Below the pieces are notes generated by a model. It did no database searches. It worked only from the letters and a program-made list of their open reading frames with translations, and was not told the origin of the DNA. Below are positions 26,882 through 35,253 of a stretch of 64,000 bases of DNA, piece by piece; position 1 is the first letter of the stretch, and each line of letters opens with the position of its first letter. The DNA lies in NCBI GenBank assembly GCA_045126475.1, contig JBGVOL010000073.1:17824-81823 (forward strand), in the 5' to 3' direction. The position numbers and the translations under genes were made by a program. The DNA is from SVEL01 sp045126475. Its GTDB lineage: Bacteria > Bacillota > Clostridia > Lachnospirales > Lachnospiraceae.

Positions 26882-27337
26882 CTATCCCACTGCTCTTCGT
26901 CTCGCCGACTCTCTCGTTGCATCCACCATCATCGCATTCACTGTCAGTTTTTCTTCACCATCCTCGCTTGGTTTTAACCCTTTACGTGCTAACTGCCATG
27001 AAAATTCCTCATGCGATAGGTTACTTAACTTCCATGATGATAATCCGGCATATCTATCTAACACGCAGCTCACAAGTTCTCTCGCATATTCACTTGGAAC
27101 TTCATGCACATCCTCAAAATATGTTCCACTCTTATAACTACTTCTAACCGACTTAAGAACCGGACCATATTTCCACCCATAGAAGCTCTCATCAAACAAG
27201 ACCTTCTTACTGCTCATAAGGGATTCTCGTTGTAATAAATACATAAGTTTATGCATTTTCATTTCATCCATAGATTCGCCAAATCTCTCATTGTACATGT
27301 CATACATCGCTTTAGCTACAACTAATGCTTTTTCCAT
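26882..27337 (-). CDS. Panacea-domain (DUF4065/SocA-like) antitoxin
   Basis: 151 residues from ATG 27337 (MEKALVVAKAMYDMYNERF), with GGAGGG six to eight bases upstream. The Panacea/DUF4065 features are clear: KLMYLLQRESLM, FDESFYGWKYGPVLKSV, and the C-terminal LSNLSHEEFSWQLARKGL. Proteins with this domain are chaperone-like antitoxins (SocA, PanA) that neutralise many unrelated toxins encoded next to them. The downstream gene starts two bases after the stop, so it is the likely toxin. Confidence 0.88.
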   Translation of the reverse strand: MEKALVVAKAMYDMYNERFGESMDEMKMHKLMYLLQRESLMSSKKVLFDESFYGWKYGPVLKSVRSSYKSGTYFEDVHEVPSEYARELVSCVLDRYAGLSSWKLSNLSHEEFSWQLARKGLKPSEDGEEKLTVNAMMVDATRESARRRAVG

Positions 27338-27385
27338 ACTAATCCCTCCATTCTCTAACAAATATCGTGCTATTAATGTCTATAA

Positions 27386-27414
27386 ATTATACTATGTTCA
27401 TTATTTTTTTTCAA
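27386..27414 (-). promoter_or_regulatory. Promoter of the Panacea antitoxin operon
   Basis: Minus-strand TTGAAA (27409-27414), 17-bp spacer, TATAAT (27386-27391), about 50 bp before the antitoxin start. Confidence 0.75.
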
Positions 27415-27469
27415 CACTATTTCCCAATGAATACACCTCTATCCCCTTTATTTCCTTTTTAATGATTTA

Positions 27470-27552
27470 AATATTCTTTGTCCTACAGTCATACTACTAT
27501 TATCCCCATATTCGCATCTTGATATCGTTATTTACGGATTGTACCACACAAA
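27470..27552 (-). repeat. Copy B of the XRE promoter/start region
   Basis: ATG at 27492 is followed by about 13 codons similar to the XRE start (MTVGQRIFKSLKRK), then the match ends. The CGTTATTTACG site is at 27526-27536 and the -10 is TACAAT. It lies upstream of the Panacea antitoxin gene, which has its own strong promoter. The 347-bp gap 27338-27684 holds this copy and that promoter and nothing else that I can identify. Confidence 0.75.
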
Positions 27553-27684
27553 ATATCTCCTTGCAATACATTTATTTTAGATTTGACTCTCCGCCTAAAA
27601 CAGCTACGAAAACAAGTAACTATCTGGCAAAACTGCCACAGCAGATTTAAATCTTCGAATGCCTACATCATTTTGAAACATATA

Positions 27685-28029
27685 TCAATCTTCCACCATT
27701 TTTTTGGCATATGCAAGTAATTGTTTTCTTTCCTCAAAATCCATCTGTCCAAACACTTCTATCAATAGCCTTTCCTCTGTATTATTGGGAATAACAATAT
27801 ATTCCTTGTTGCGTCCTCTGTCACTGTCCTCAGAAACACCCGATAACAGATATTCCGGTGTAACCTCCAATGCAGCACATATCAATAATATCTTGTCCGA
27901 ACCCGGATTGGTATTCTTCTTTCTCCAATCACTGATGGTCGTGGTTGCAATCCCGGTTCTTTCAGAAAATTCTTTTTGGGTCATGTTCCTTTGTTTTAAC
28001 AGTTCAAATATTCTTTGTCCTACAGTCAT
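27685..28029 (-). CDS. XRE-family transcriptional regulator
   Basis: 114 residues. Residues 1-60 are a Cro/CI-type HTH (QRIFELLKQRNMTQKEFSER, then GIATTTISDWRKKN) and the C-terminal half is a short helical region ending MDFEERKQLLAYAKKMVED, as in small phage-type or ICE-type repressors. It is the intact version of the start region repeated at 25.9 and 27.5 kb, so it may bind the CGTTATTTACG site found in all three. Confidence 0.88.
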   Translation of the reverse strand: MTVGQRIFELLKQRNMTQKEFSERTGIATTTISDWRKKNTNPGSDKILLICAALEVTPEYLLSGVSEDSDRGRNKEYIVIPNNTEERLLIEVFGQMDFEERKQLLAYAKKMVED

Positions 28030-28060
28030 ACTATCATCTCCACATTTCGCATTTAAAAAT

Positions 28061-28101
28061 CGTTATTTACGGATTATACCACATAAAAATAATGGACGCA
28101 A
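28061..28101 (-). promoter_or_regulatory. XRE promoter and presumed operator (copy C)
   Basis: Minus-strand TTGCGT (28096-28101), 17-bp spacer, TATAAT (28073-28078) with an upstream TG, then CGTAAATAACG (28061-28071) next to the transcription start. The last element is the part best conserved in copies A and B. Confidence 0.75.
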
Positions 28102-28346
28102 CACATTTGAAAGGATAGCCTGATTTGATATTTTGTTTGCTTTTTTCTTCTGTTTATGCTACCCTAATGCATATAAAGCATTTTTTCTATATATCAGATA
28201 TGAACGGGGAAGTCATATTCTAAAATTCCAGTCCGGGTACATTTTTAAGTATCCGCATACCACAGAAATTCATGCTTTAATTCACATTTTTTATAAGCAG
28301 GAGTTTTGTGGAGAGTGGACTCCTGACAATTACATAAGGAGGACAC
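28102..28346. other. Gap between XRE and the Rpn pseudogene
   Basis: AT-rich; holds a small AGGAGT/ACTCCT hairpin (28299-28324) just before the pseudogene ribosome site and a weak AATGC/GCATT stem with a T run near 28170. Nothing else seen. Confidence 0.5.
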
Positions 28347-29077
28347 ATGGATAAAAAGACAAAAAAGAAGAAACTTATTCAATGGCACCCTGCTTTCTTC
28401 GCCGGCATCCAGATTGAGCTGGCTAAGGAAGCTCATAAGCTGACATTTGAAAATGAGCATACATTATCTACAAAGCCGATGCTTATAGATATTCTCATTA
28501 TCAATCATCATCTAAGAAGCAAAATGAAATACCGGCTGATGATATAACCGTAACGTTTATATGTAAAGGTTATCCACGAAAACTTCTTAAGCATCTAAGT
28601 TCATTCAGGGATATGAATATTGAGCAGGTGGATAAGGGAATATACTATCTCACGGGAGACATTTTCCCTATTCAGCTTATTGTGACATCAAGGCTGTCGG
28701 AGAAAAATAATCTGTGGCTTAAGGAACTTACAAATGAAATAAAGTCAGACAGCGAAGTTGATACTTTAGTCAGGGAATACCGAAAACATGAAAATGAAGA
28801 ATTGTATAAATCAATTATGAACGTTATTATACGTGCTAACAATAAAAAGTTTGAGGAGGCGAAGAACATGTGCGAAGCATTAAGGGAATTATTTAAAGAT
28901 GAATTGGAAGAAGGTATTACAAAAGCTAGATTTGAGGTAATAAACCAAGGCATCAAATCCATGATAGAAGCCTGCAAAAGCCTTGGTGGTTCAAGAGATG
29001 TTGTTTTGAATATGGTCATGGAAAAATTTGATTTATCGGAGGATGAAGCTGAAAATTATATGGAGCTTTACTGGTAA
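28347..29077 (+). pseudogene. Rpn-family nuclease/transposase remnant with deleted core
   Basis: The first frame starts at ATG 28347 with AAGGAGG and reads KKLIQWHPAFFAGIQIELA, the N-terminus of Rpn-family (PD-(D/E)XK, recombination-promoting) proteins common in Lachnospiraceae. It stops at 28547. In another frame from about 28507 the C-terminal part continues (ADDITVTFICKGYPRKLLKH, later RANNKKFEEAKNMCEALREL) to the stop at 29077. By comparison with the usual family layout, about 60 residues that carry the nuclease core are missing between the two parts, and the junction is out of frame. The gene is therefore inactive as a nuclease, though the 154-residue C-terminal piece from ATG 28613 could still be translated. 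Confidence 0.8.
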
Positions 29078-29175
29078 ATTGCAAAAGGAGCGCATATCAC
29101 AATGGTATGCACTCCTTCTTTTAATGATACAGGGGACGCTCCTCGATACAGGGGGACTGTCCCCAAAGTTTAAAA

Positions 29176-29260
29176 CCAACTGCTTCGCAGCCTCTCCATT
29201 CGCAACTCCGTTGGTATAAACCAACTGCTTCGCAGTTGACTCCATTCGCAACTCCGTTGC
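29176..29260. repeat. Tandem direct repeat, two units
   Basis: Two units of about 40 bp starting CCAACTGCTTCGCAG and ending CATTCGCAACTCCGTTG, at 29176-29213 and 29221-29260. Each contains the inverted pair CAACTGC/GCAGTTG. It follows a GGGGACTGTCCCC palindrome at about 29150, and both are typical scars of small mobile repeats. Confidence 0.7.
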
Positions 29261-29280
29261 TCATGGAGTACGCTCATCAA

Positions 29281-29338
29281 ATATAAAGATACAGGTAAGA
29301 ATTCATGCAAGCATGATTCTTCCCTGTATCTTTATATT
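29281..29338 (-). terminator. Terminator of the G3E operon
   Basis: Arms ATATAAAGATACAGG and CCTGTATCTTTATAT pair over 15 bp, with further pairing inside (AAGAATTCATG/CATGATTCTT), and T tracts flank it. It lies 12 bp after the last G3E gene. Confidence 0.85.
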
Positions 29339-29349
29339 TTCCTCGCTGT

Positions 29350-30297
29350 TTATACCATGTTTACGACCGGATTTTTCATTGGTGGGGTTTTGGTGACGGT
29401 CTCTGCGTAAAGTACAGGACCTTCTCCGCCGTAGTCGCTTCTGTATTCCTTTACAACTGAAACGAGCATATCTACTGAATCCTTGTTGTTAAGGTTCTTT
29501 GCTTCTTTTGACTTGCAGATCAATCCCATAAATACAAGGTCATCTGCACAACATGTCATTGCAGGTCTGCCTGCTACAAAGAAGTTCTTCGGAAGGCTTG
29601 GCTCTTTCATAACAAGTGTCTGTATATGGAACATCTTTCCTGCGTATCTGTCAGGATTTTCCCATACATCAAGGTAAAATATACCGTAATCATCCGGCTT
29701 TATCTCAACGGGATTTGCCTTCAAATCATATGGCAGGTCTTCGTCTGTCAGCGGAAGGTCTATCTCGCCCTCCTCATTTTCGAAGACTACCTCTATAGAC
29801 TGATTAAGGGACATTATGGTTCTCTTATATCCGTTAAGCTTATCTATGTCATGGCATCGGTTCATTATAACCATCTCAGAATTACGAATCATATCCGCAA
29901 ACAGCGAACGCATATTTGCAACATAAGTCTCAAATGTAACTCCGTCTATTATGGTTAGCTGCTGACGTATTTCCCAGTTCTTTGGGAGATGTTCCTCTAT
30001 GTCCTTTGCGCTCCACATTCCGTTGTACTCTATAATAACTCTGTCAGGATTGTGCTTTGCCTCCATGACAAGAAGTGTCTCAGGATTAAAATCCTCAAAC
30101 TCATCTATGGTTTCCACGGTCGTGTTCAGCTTCTTAAGTTCAGCCTCATCATATTCCTCCTCGCCTTCCTCACATTGAAGAATAAGAGTCGGCTCATCCG
30201 GCTTAAAATAATCCTGTGCTGTAGTAAAATTTATAAACTGCGTTTTACCACTTTCAAGAAAACCATATATTATATATACCTGTATTTTCTCGTCCAT
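29350..30297 (-). CDS. G3E-like P-loop protein fused to a YcgQ-like C-terminal domain
   Basis: 315 residues from ATG 30297 (MDEKIQVYIIYGFLESGKTQ), with AGAGAGG 12 bases upstream; it overlaps the preceding gene by no coding bases if this start is right. The N-terminal domain has a P-loop (GFLESGKT, 12-19), DRVIIEYNG in place of the IEPSG switch, and MVIMNRC in place of NKxD. The CxCC metal motif of G3E proteins is missing (QCEEGEEEYD stands near that place). The C-terminal 120 residues match the DUF1980/YcgQ end: KNFFVAGRPAMTCCADDLVF with the Cys pair, and ENPDRYAGKMFHIQTLV. The combination suggests a metal-handling GTPase. I know of no named protein with this layout. Confidence 0.7.
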   Translation of the reverse strand: MDEKIQVYIIYGFLESGKTQFINFTTAQDYFKPDEPTLILQCEEGEEEYDEAELKKLNTTVETIDEFEDFNPETLLVMEAKHNPDRVIIEYNGMWSAKDIEEHLPKNWEIRQQLTIIDGVTFETYVANMRSLFADMIRNSEMVIMNRCHDIDKLNGYKRTIMSLNQSIEVVFENEEGEIDLPLTDEDLPYDLKANPVEIKPDDYGIFYLDVWENPDRYAGKMFHIQTLVMKEPSLPKNFFVAGRPAMTCCADDLVFMGLICKSKEAKNLNNKDSVDMLVSVVKEYRSDYGGEGPVLYAETVTKTPPMKNPVVNMV

Positions 30298-30323
30298 TCC
30301 AAAATCCATCCTCTCTGTGTAAC

Positions 30324-31484
30324 TTACGCAAAAAATTCCTTCAGTTCTTCCTCTGTATATCCTGCTGCAATTACGCACACCTTACCGATATAATCTTTAT
30401 TGCCTTCCCTGATTTCAAACTGTCCCGGTACATAGTCAAAGTATAACCAGTTGTCCCCTTCCTCTGACTTCAATATACCCTTAGAGCGGAGAATTGTGCC
30501 CTTTGTCTCGCTTTCGAACTTAGCAAAGATTTCCTCAAGCTTGGCTTTTGAATATGCCTTTGATGTCTCCATTCCCCAGCTTGTAAATACCTCGTCGGCA
30601 TGATGATGATGGTGTCCGTGGTCATGGTCGTGGTCGTGGCCGCAACAGCATTCTTCATCATGGTCATGGTGATGATGGTCGTGGTCATGGTCCTCGTCAT
30701 GGTGATGGTGCTCGTGGTCATGGTCATGTCCGCAACAGCACTCCTCATCATGATCGTGATCATGGTCGTGATGGTGATGATGCTCATGATCATGGTCATG
30801 TCCGCAACAGCATTCTTCATCATGATCGTGGTCGTGATGATGGTGCTCATGTACCTCATCCTCATCTATAAGATTCTTTGCGGCACCTGTATTGTTCAAT
30901 GCACTTATAAGAACCGAATCCTCAAGTTCTGAGACAGGTGTTGTGATAACTGCTGCTGCCCCATTAAGCTCTTTTACAAGATTGAGTGCCTCCTCGACCT
31001 TTTCTGCCTTTGCAATATCTGTTCTTGAGAATATAACTGTGTTGGCACTTTCTATCTGATTCTTATAAAATTCGCCAAAGTTCTTAAGGTACATCTTACA
31101 CTTTGTTACATCGATAACTGCCACCTTATAGCAGATTTCAAGACTAAGCTCGTCCTTTACATTTTCAACAGCCTTTACTACATCTGAGAGCTTACCGACT
31201 CCTGACGGCTCAATAAGAATTCTGTCTGGGTTGTATCTGTCCACAACCTCCTTTAATGATGTGGCGAAATCGCCTACAAGTGAACAGCAGATACAGCCTG
31301 AGTTCATCTCACGAATCTCGATTCCCGCCTCCTTTAAGAAGCCTCCGTCAATTCCTATCTCACCAAATTCATTTTCTATTAAAACTACATTTTCACCTGC
31401 ATACACATGTGCGAGAAGATGCTTAATAAGTGTTGTCTTACCTGCTCCCAAAAAGCCTGATATTATATCTACTTTTACCATCAT
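30324..31484 (-). CDS. G3E (CobW/COG0523) GTPase with Cys/His metal-binding repeats
   Basis: 386 residues. The G3E features are complete: Walker A GFLGAGKTTL (10-19), the CxCC metal site in MNSGCICCSLVGDF (64-67), RILIEPSGVG, VAVIDVTKCKMY and NTVIFSRTDI. Residues 212-295 hold three copies of a DEECCCGHDHDH unit separated by runs of His and Asp, a strong metal-binding region. The C-terminal CobW_C-like domain follows (to 386). Members deliver zinc or other transition metals to target enzymes. Being next to a second G3E-like gene suggests that they work together in metal supply; zinc is likely but not shown. No clear Zur box was found by eye. Confidence 0.92.
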   Translation of the reverse strand: MMVKVDIISGFLGAGKTTLIKHLLAHVYAGENVVLIENEFGEIGIDGGFLKEAGIEIREMNSGCICCSLVGDFATSLKEVVDRYNPDRILIEPSGVGKLSDVVKAVENVKDELSLEICYKVAVIDVTKCKMYLKNFGEFYKNQIESANTVIFSRTDIAKAEKVEEALNLVKELNGAAAVITTPVSELEDSVLISALNNTGAAKNLIDEDEVHEHHHHDHDHDEECCCGHDHDHEHHHHHDHDHDHDEECCCGHDHDHEHHHHDEDHDHDHHHHDHDEECCCGHDHDHDHGHHHHHADEVFTSWGMETSKAYSKAKLEEIFAKFESETKGTILRSKGILKSEEGDNWLYFDYVPGQFEIREGNKDYIGKVCVIAAGYTEEELKEFFA

Positions 31485-31560
31485 TACTGCCTCCTGATTA
31501 CTTTATTTTTATCAAATCCGTCATAAAGTATAACACTTTTGAAATAAAATCTCAACTATA

Positions 31561-32880
31561 TCAAATCTGCCCCATTGCTATCTCTATCATTCTGTCCATC
31601 TCATCAATCATAAACAATGGAATACTGAGAACCCTTCCGTCAAGCGACAAATTTTTCAATGAAAATCTCACTATTAAAGGTGTCTCATGTTCATACATCT
31701 TTGTATATTGCTTTATACTTGTTGCCTTTACACTTTCACCTGCTTTTGCCTCAATAGGAATAACATTATTTTCTCTTTGTATTATAAAATCTACTTCATA
31801 AGGATTATTTGACCAGTATCTCGGTACAACCTCATACTTTCTCATTAAACTCTCCAGCACAAAGTTTTCCGTCAAAGCTCCCCTAAATTCCGTAAACAAC
31901 CGGTTTTGTTCCGCAAATGCCGTTGTTGCAAGTCGCGAATGACGGCGAAGAAGTCCCACATCTCCCATATATATTTTAAAAGCACTTAAATCATCATACG
32001 CAGAAACCGGCAGACCGGGTTTTGATATTCTGTATATTTTGTGAACTAAGTCTGCATTACATAACCAATTAAGAGCATCCTCGTATTCTCTTGCTCTTGC
32101 GCCTCCTTTAACCACACTGTATATAAATTTTTTATTTTCCTTTGAAAGCTGTGACGGAATTGAATCCCATATAAGTTTTATTTTGGGAACATCAAATTTG
32201 TCTGCATGCTTTCCAAAGTCTCTCTCGTATGCATCCAATATATCGGATAACACCTTATCCACTGACTTTACATCCATATCCTCAGTCCATACAAGCACCG
32301 ACTCCGGCATACCGCCTACAATAAAATACATCTTCAGCTTCTCAATGAGCGGATTAAAAAACGCCTCCGGTATACTTTCTATTTTTTCCATCTGTTGAAG
32401 GTACTTAACATATTTTTCATCGCCGTCAGCCATGAGAAATTCCGAAAAAGTCATCGGTCCCATCTCAATAAAATCAACCTTTCCCACAGGAAATCCCTTT
32501 GAAAGCTGCAATCCTAACAGAGAACCTGCACTTGCAATATAATATTCCGGAGCATCCTCACAGAAGTATTTCAGGGCATTCAGTGCCTCAGGGCATGCCT
32601 GAATCTCGTCAAATACAATCAATGTATCCTTTGTGATTTTCTGTCCGCTTGCCATGGCAAGATTCTGTATTATCCTTTTAACATCTTTTGTAGTTTCAAA
32701 AAACTGCTTATATTCCTCTTCTTTATCAAAATTAAAATATGCCAGACCATCTTTAAATTCTTTCCCGAATTCTTTTAATACCCAAGTCTTTCCAACCTGC
32801 CTTGCCCCCTTGATAATCAATGGTTTCCTTCTTTTTGAATCCTTCCATTTCCGCAAATCATTAAGAATATATCTCCACAT
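31561..32880 (-). CDS. AAA ATPase with C-terminal DUF4143 domain
   Basis: 439 residues, AGGAGATGATTAT ribosome site. The N-terminal AAA_14 domain has Walker A GARQVGKTWV (about 25-33) and Walker B LIVFDEIQACPEAL. The C-terminal DUF4143 (about 200-390) includes GALTENFVLESLMRKYEVVP and VDFIIQRENNVIPIEAKAGE, the latter a PD-(D/E)XK-like end. These proteins are very common in gut anaerobes. Their role is unknown; some may handle DNA or act in competition. It stands alone, between the G3E genes and the ABC exporter operon. Confidence 0.9.
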   Translation of the reverse strand: MWRYILNDLRKWKDSKRRKPLIIKGARQVGKTWVLKEFGKEFKDGLAYFNFDKEEEYKQFFETTKDVKRIIQNLAMASGQKITKDTLIVFDEIQACPEALNALKYFCEDAPEYYIASAGSLLGLQLSKGFPVGKVDFIEMGPMTFSEFLMADGDEKYVKYLQQMEKIESIPEAFFNPLIEKLKMYFIVGGMPESVLVWTEDMDVKSVDKVLSDILDAYERDFGKHADKFDVPKIKLIWDSIPSQLSKENKKFIYSVVKGGARAREYEDALNWLCNADLVHKIYRISKPGLPVSAYDDLSAFKIYMGDVGLLRRHSRLATTAFAEQNRLFTEFRGALTENFVLESLMRKYEVVPRYWSNNPYEVDFIIQRENNVIPIEAKAGESVKATSIKQYTKMYEHETPLIVRFSLKNLSLDGRVLSIPLFMIDEMDRMIEIAMGQI

Positions 32881-32960
32881 ATAATCATCTCCTATTCAAA
32901 GCATCTACATAACATACCTGACTTTATTATATTTATTCTTCCATTTAGTGTCAAATATAA

Positions 32961-33018
32961 TCACAAAAAAATAAAGAAAAGTGTGATTTTTTTCACACTT
33001 TTCTTTATTTTTTTGTGA
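32961..33018. terminator. Long perfect terminator after the ABC/DUF1854 operon
   Basis: 26-bp perfect stem (left arm 32961-32986, right arm 32993-33018) with a T6 loop. Stems contain A7 and T7 tracts, so it can work in both directions. It lies eight bases after the last exporter gene. Confidence 0.9.
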
Positions 33019-33025
33019 CATATTT

Positions 33026-35239
33026 TTAATTTTTCTCCACTTTTGCCATCTCAAGCTGTGCAGTAACAAGTCCGTAATATATGCCCTTCTTTTCAAGAAG
33101 TTCATTGTGAGTGCCGATTTCGGCAATGCCGTGACCATCAATAACCACCAGTCTGTCTGCATTTCTCAAGGTTGAAAGTCTGTGGGCAATGGCAAATGTA
33201 GTTCTGCCCTCCGTAAGCCTGTCAAGTGCCTGCTGTATGAGATATTCACTCTCTGTATCAAGTGCCGATGTAGCTTCATCAAGGATGAGCAGCTTCGGAT
33301 TGTTTAAAATAGCTCTCGCGATAGCTATTCTCTGACGTTCACCACCTGAAAGTGTAAATCCCTTTTCTCCTACATATGTATTGTAGCCGTCCGGTGTTTT
33401 ACATATAAAATCATGGGCATTTGCCGCCTTTGCAGCCTTAATAATATCTTCCATGGTTGCTTCAGGATTGGCGAATCTCAGATTATTCAAAATCGTTCCT
33501 GAGAAAAGGAAAGTTTCCTGCAGCACTACACCAAGCTGTGAGTGAAGACTTCTCTGCTTTATTTCCCTGATATCAATGCCGTCTATGGTTATTGAACCTC
33601 TGTCCACATCAAAAAGTCTCATAATAAGATTGATGATCGTTGATTTTCCTGTGCCTGACGCACCTACAAGGCCTATCATCTCACCCTGCTTTATGTCAAG
33701 GTTGATATTCTCAAGTACAGGCTCATATGAATTATATCCAAAGGTCACGTCATTAAACTTAATATCACCCTTAATGTCGATTTCCTTTGACTCCTCTTTG
33801 TCCTTTATGGCCGGCTCCTCGTCCAGAACATCATAGATTCTGTTAAGACTTGTAACCATCTGCATAATGCTTCGCGGAAGATGTGTCATCCATCCCAGAG
33901 GTCCGTAAAGATAACCGGTGTATGCAACAAACTGTGTAAGCTCACCCACCGTCATCTCTCCGTCAAGAACGTCGAGACCACCGAAATATATGGCAATATA
34001 TGCACCGACTCCCATAAGGAAAGTAAGTATCGGATAAAATATGGCCCAGAACGTTTCATTACTTTTCTGCACTCTTGCAAAATCATTGGTAAGCCCCTTG
34101 AATTTCTCTATCTCAGCATTCTCACGACCAAATGATTTTACAACTCTCATTCCCGATATTACATCCTGCAGACCGCTTCTCAACTTATCATCACGCTCCC
34201 ACTGCATATGAAATATTCTGTGTATATAATTCCAGAATATTTTTGTAATGACAAAAACAAGTCCGATAAGAACCGTAGAGTATAATGTCATCTTTGCATT
34301 TATGGCAAACATGAATATAAGTGAACCGACCATTGTAAACAGTGCAGAAATCATTCCGCCGAATACATCCTCCATAAACTGGCGAATCTGCTTTGTATCG
34401 CTGGCAACACGGTTCATAAGTTCACCGGGCTTGCGCTTGTTTATAAAGCTCATGGACAACACCTGTATCTTATGGTACAGCCTCTTTCTCAAATCCATGC
34501 TTAGTCTGGAGCCCAATGATACACACCACCAGTTCTTCACTATGTTTACTCCGATTAATGACGCGGTAAGTATAAACATTACACCTACAAACAACACCAC
34601 ATCTCCCATGTCGCCGCTCTTGTCGGCAAGAACACTGTCGATAAACTTTTTCTGTACATACGGCATAAGTATTGCTATGCCTGAGGCAATAACCATAAAA
34701 AGTGAAATTGCAAGAAGCTTCCACTGATAACCACCACACAGCTCCCAGAATTTTTTAAATATTACATTTCTTCCGTCACATTTCGGACAACGGCTTGTGC
34801 CCGGCAGTGCACGACCACACTTCTCGCAATATTTCTCATATTCCTTGCTTTCTATACGTTCCTTCTGACCCTTTACCAGAAGATTTGCTCCCTGTGCCAC
34901 ATATGCCACTCTCTCAATGTGGCGCATGGAAAACCGTGCGATACAGTGCCTCTCTCCCTTAATCACTGCGGTCACAATTCCGCATCCTACCATTGATTCA
35001 CATTTTATCTCGCTGCAGTCTTCTATATTTACCTGCCTGATTATTTCATTTCCGTTCAGAACAATTATTCTTTGCTCCGTGACCACAAGGTACTGCTTCC
35101 TTTCCGGAAAACTGTCCACTGCCTGATTTGCCTTATAATCATAAAGCAAATCTATGGGAACACAGTACCAGATGTCTTCAGGGCCGCCAAGCCCCAGCAC
35201 ACTTAACTGTTCCTTTCCTAATTCATATAATAATTTCAT
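33026..35239 (-). CDS. ABC exporter with PH-like and zinc-ribbon N-terminus (second)
   Basis: 737 residues, GAGGAG ribosome site. An N-terminal region of about 130 residues looks like a PH-type beta domain (YLVVTEQRIIVLNGNEIIRQ) and is followed by a zinc ribbon with Cys 138, 141, 151 and 154. Then comes a standard type IV exporter: six membrane segments (about 170-450) and a nucleotide-binding domain with Walker A GASGTGKSTI, signature TLSGGERQR, Walker B LLILDEATSALD and the switch His in AIAHRLS. It resembles the exporter at 35867-38209 and both should pair as a heterodimer. The substrate is unknown. Confidence 0.88.
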   Translation of the reverse strand: MKLLYELGKEQLSVLGLGGPEDIWYCVPIDLLYDYKANQAVDSFPERKQYLVVTEQRIIVLNGNEIIRQVNIEDCSEIKCESMVGCGIVTAVIKGERHCIARFSMRHIERVAYVAQGANLLVKGQKERIESKEYEKYCEKCGRALPGTSRCPKCDGRNVIFKKFWELCGGYQWKLLAISLFMVIASGIAILMPYVQKKFIDSVLADKSGDMGDVVLFVGVMFILTASLIGVNIVKNWWCVSLGSRLSMDLRKRLYHKIQVLSMSFINKRKPGELMNRVASDTKQIRQFMEDVFGGMISALFTMVGSLIFMFAINAKMTLYSTVLIGLVFVITKIFWNYIHRIFHMQWERDDKLRSGLQDVISGMRVVKSFGRENAEIEKFKGLTNDFARVQKSNETFWAIFYPILTFLMGVGAYIAIYFGGLDVLDGEMTVGELTQFVAYTGYLYGPLGWMTHLPRSIMQMVTSLNRIYDVLDEEPAIKDKEESKEIDIKGDIKFNDVTFGYNSYEPVLENINLDIKQGEMIGLVGASGTGKSTIINLIMRLFDVDRGSITIDGIDIREIKQRSLHSQLGVVLQETFLFSGTILNNLRFANPEATMEDIIKAAKAANAHDFICKTPDGYNTYVGEKGFTLSGGERQRIAIARAILNNPKLLILDEATSALDTESEYLIQQALDRLTEGRTTFAIAHRLSTLRNADRLVVIDGHGIAEIGTHNELLEKKGIYYGLVTAQLEMAKVEKN

Positions 35240-35253
35240 AAACTCATACTCCT

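Noticed and set aside
30600..30932. Plus-strand open frame and regularly spaced repeats that look like a CRISPR or a Met/Val-rich protein
   Set aside because: The repeats are the DNA of the His/Asp/Cys region of the G3E GTPase on the minus strand; the plus-strand frame is its shadow and has no ribosome site.
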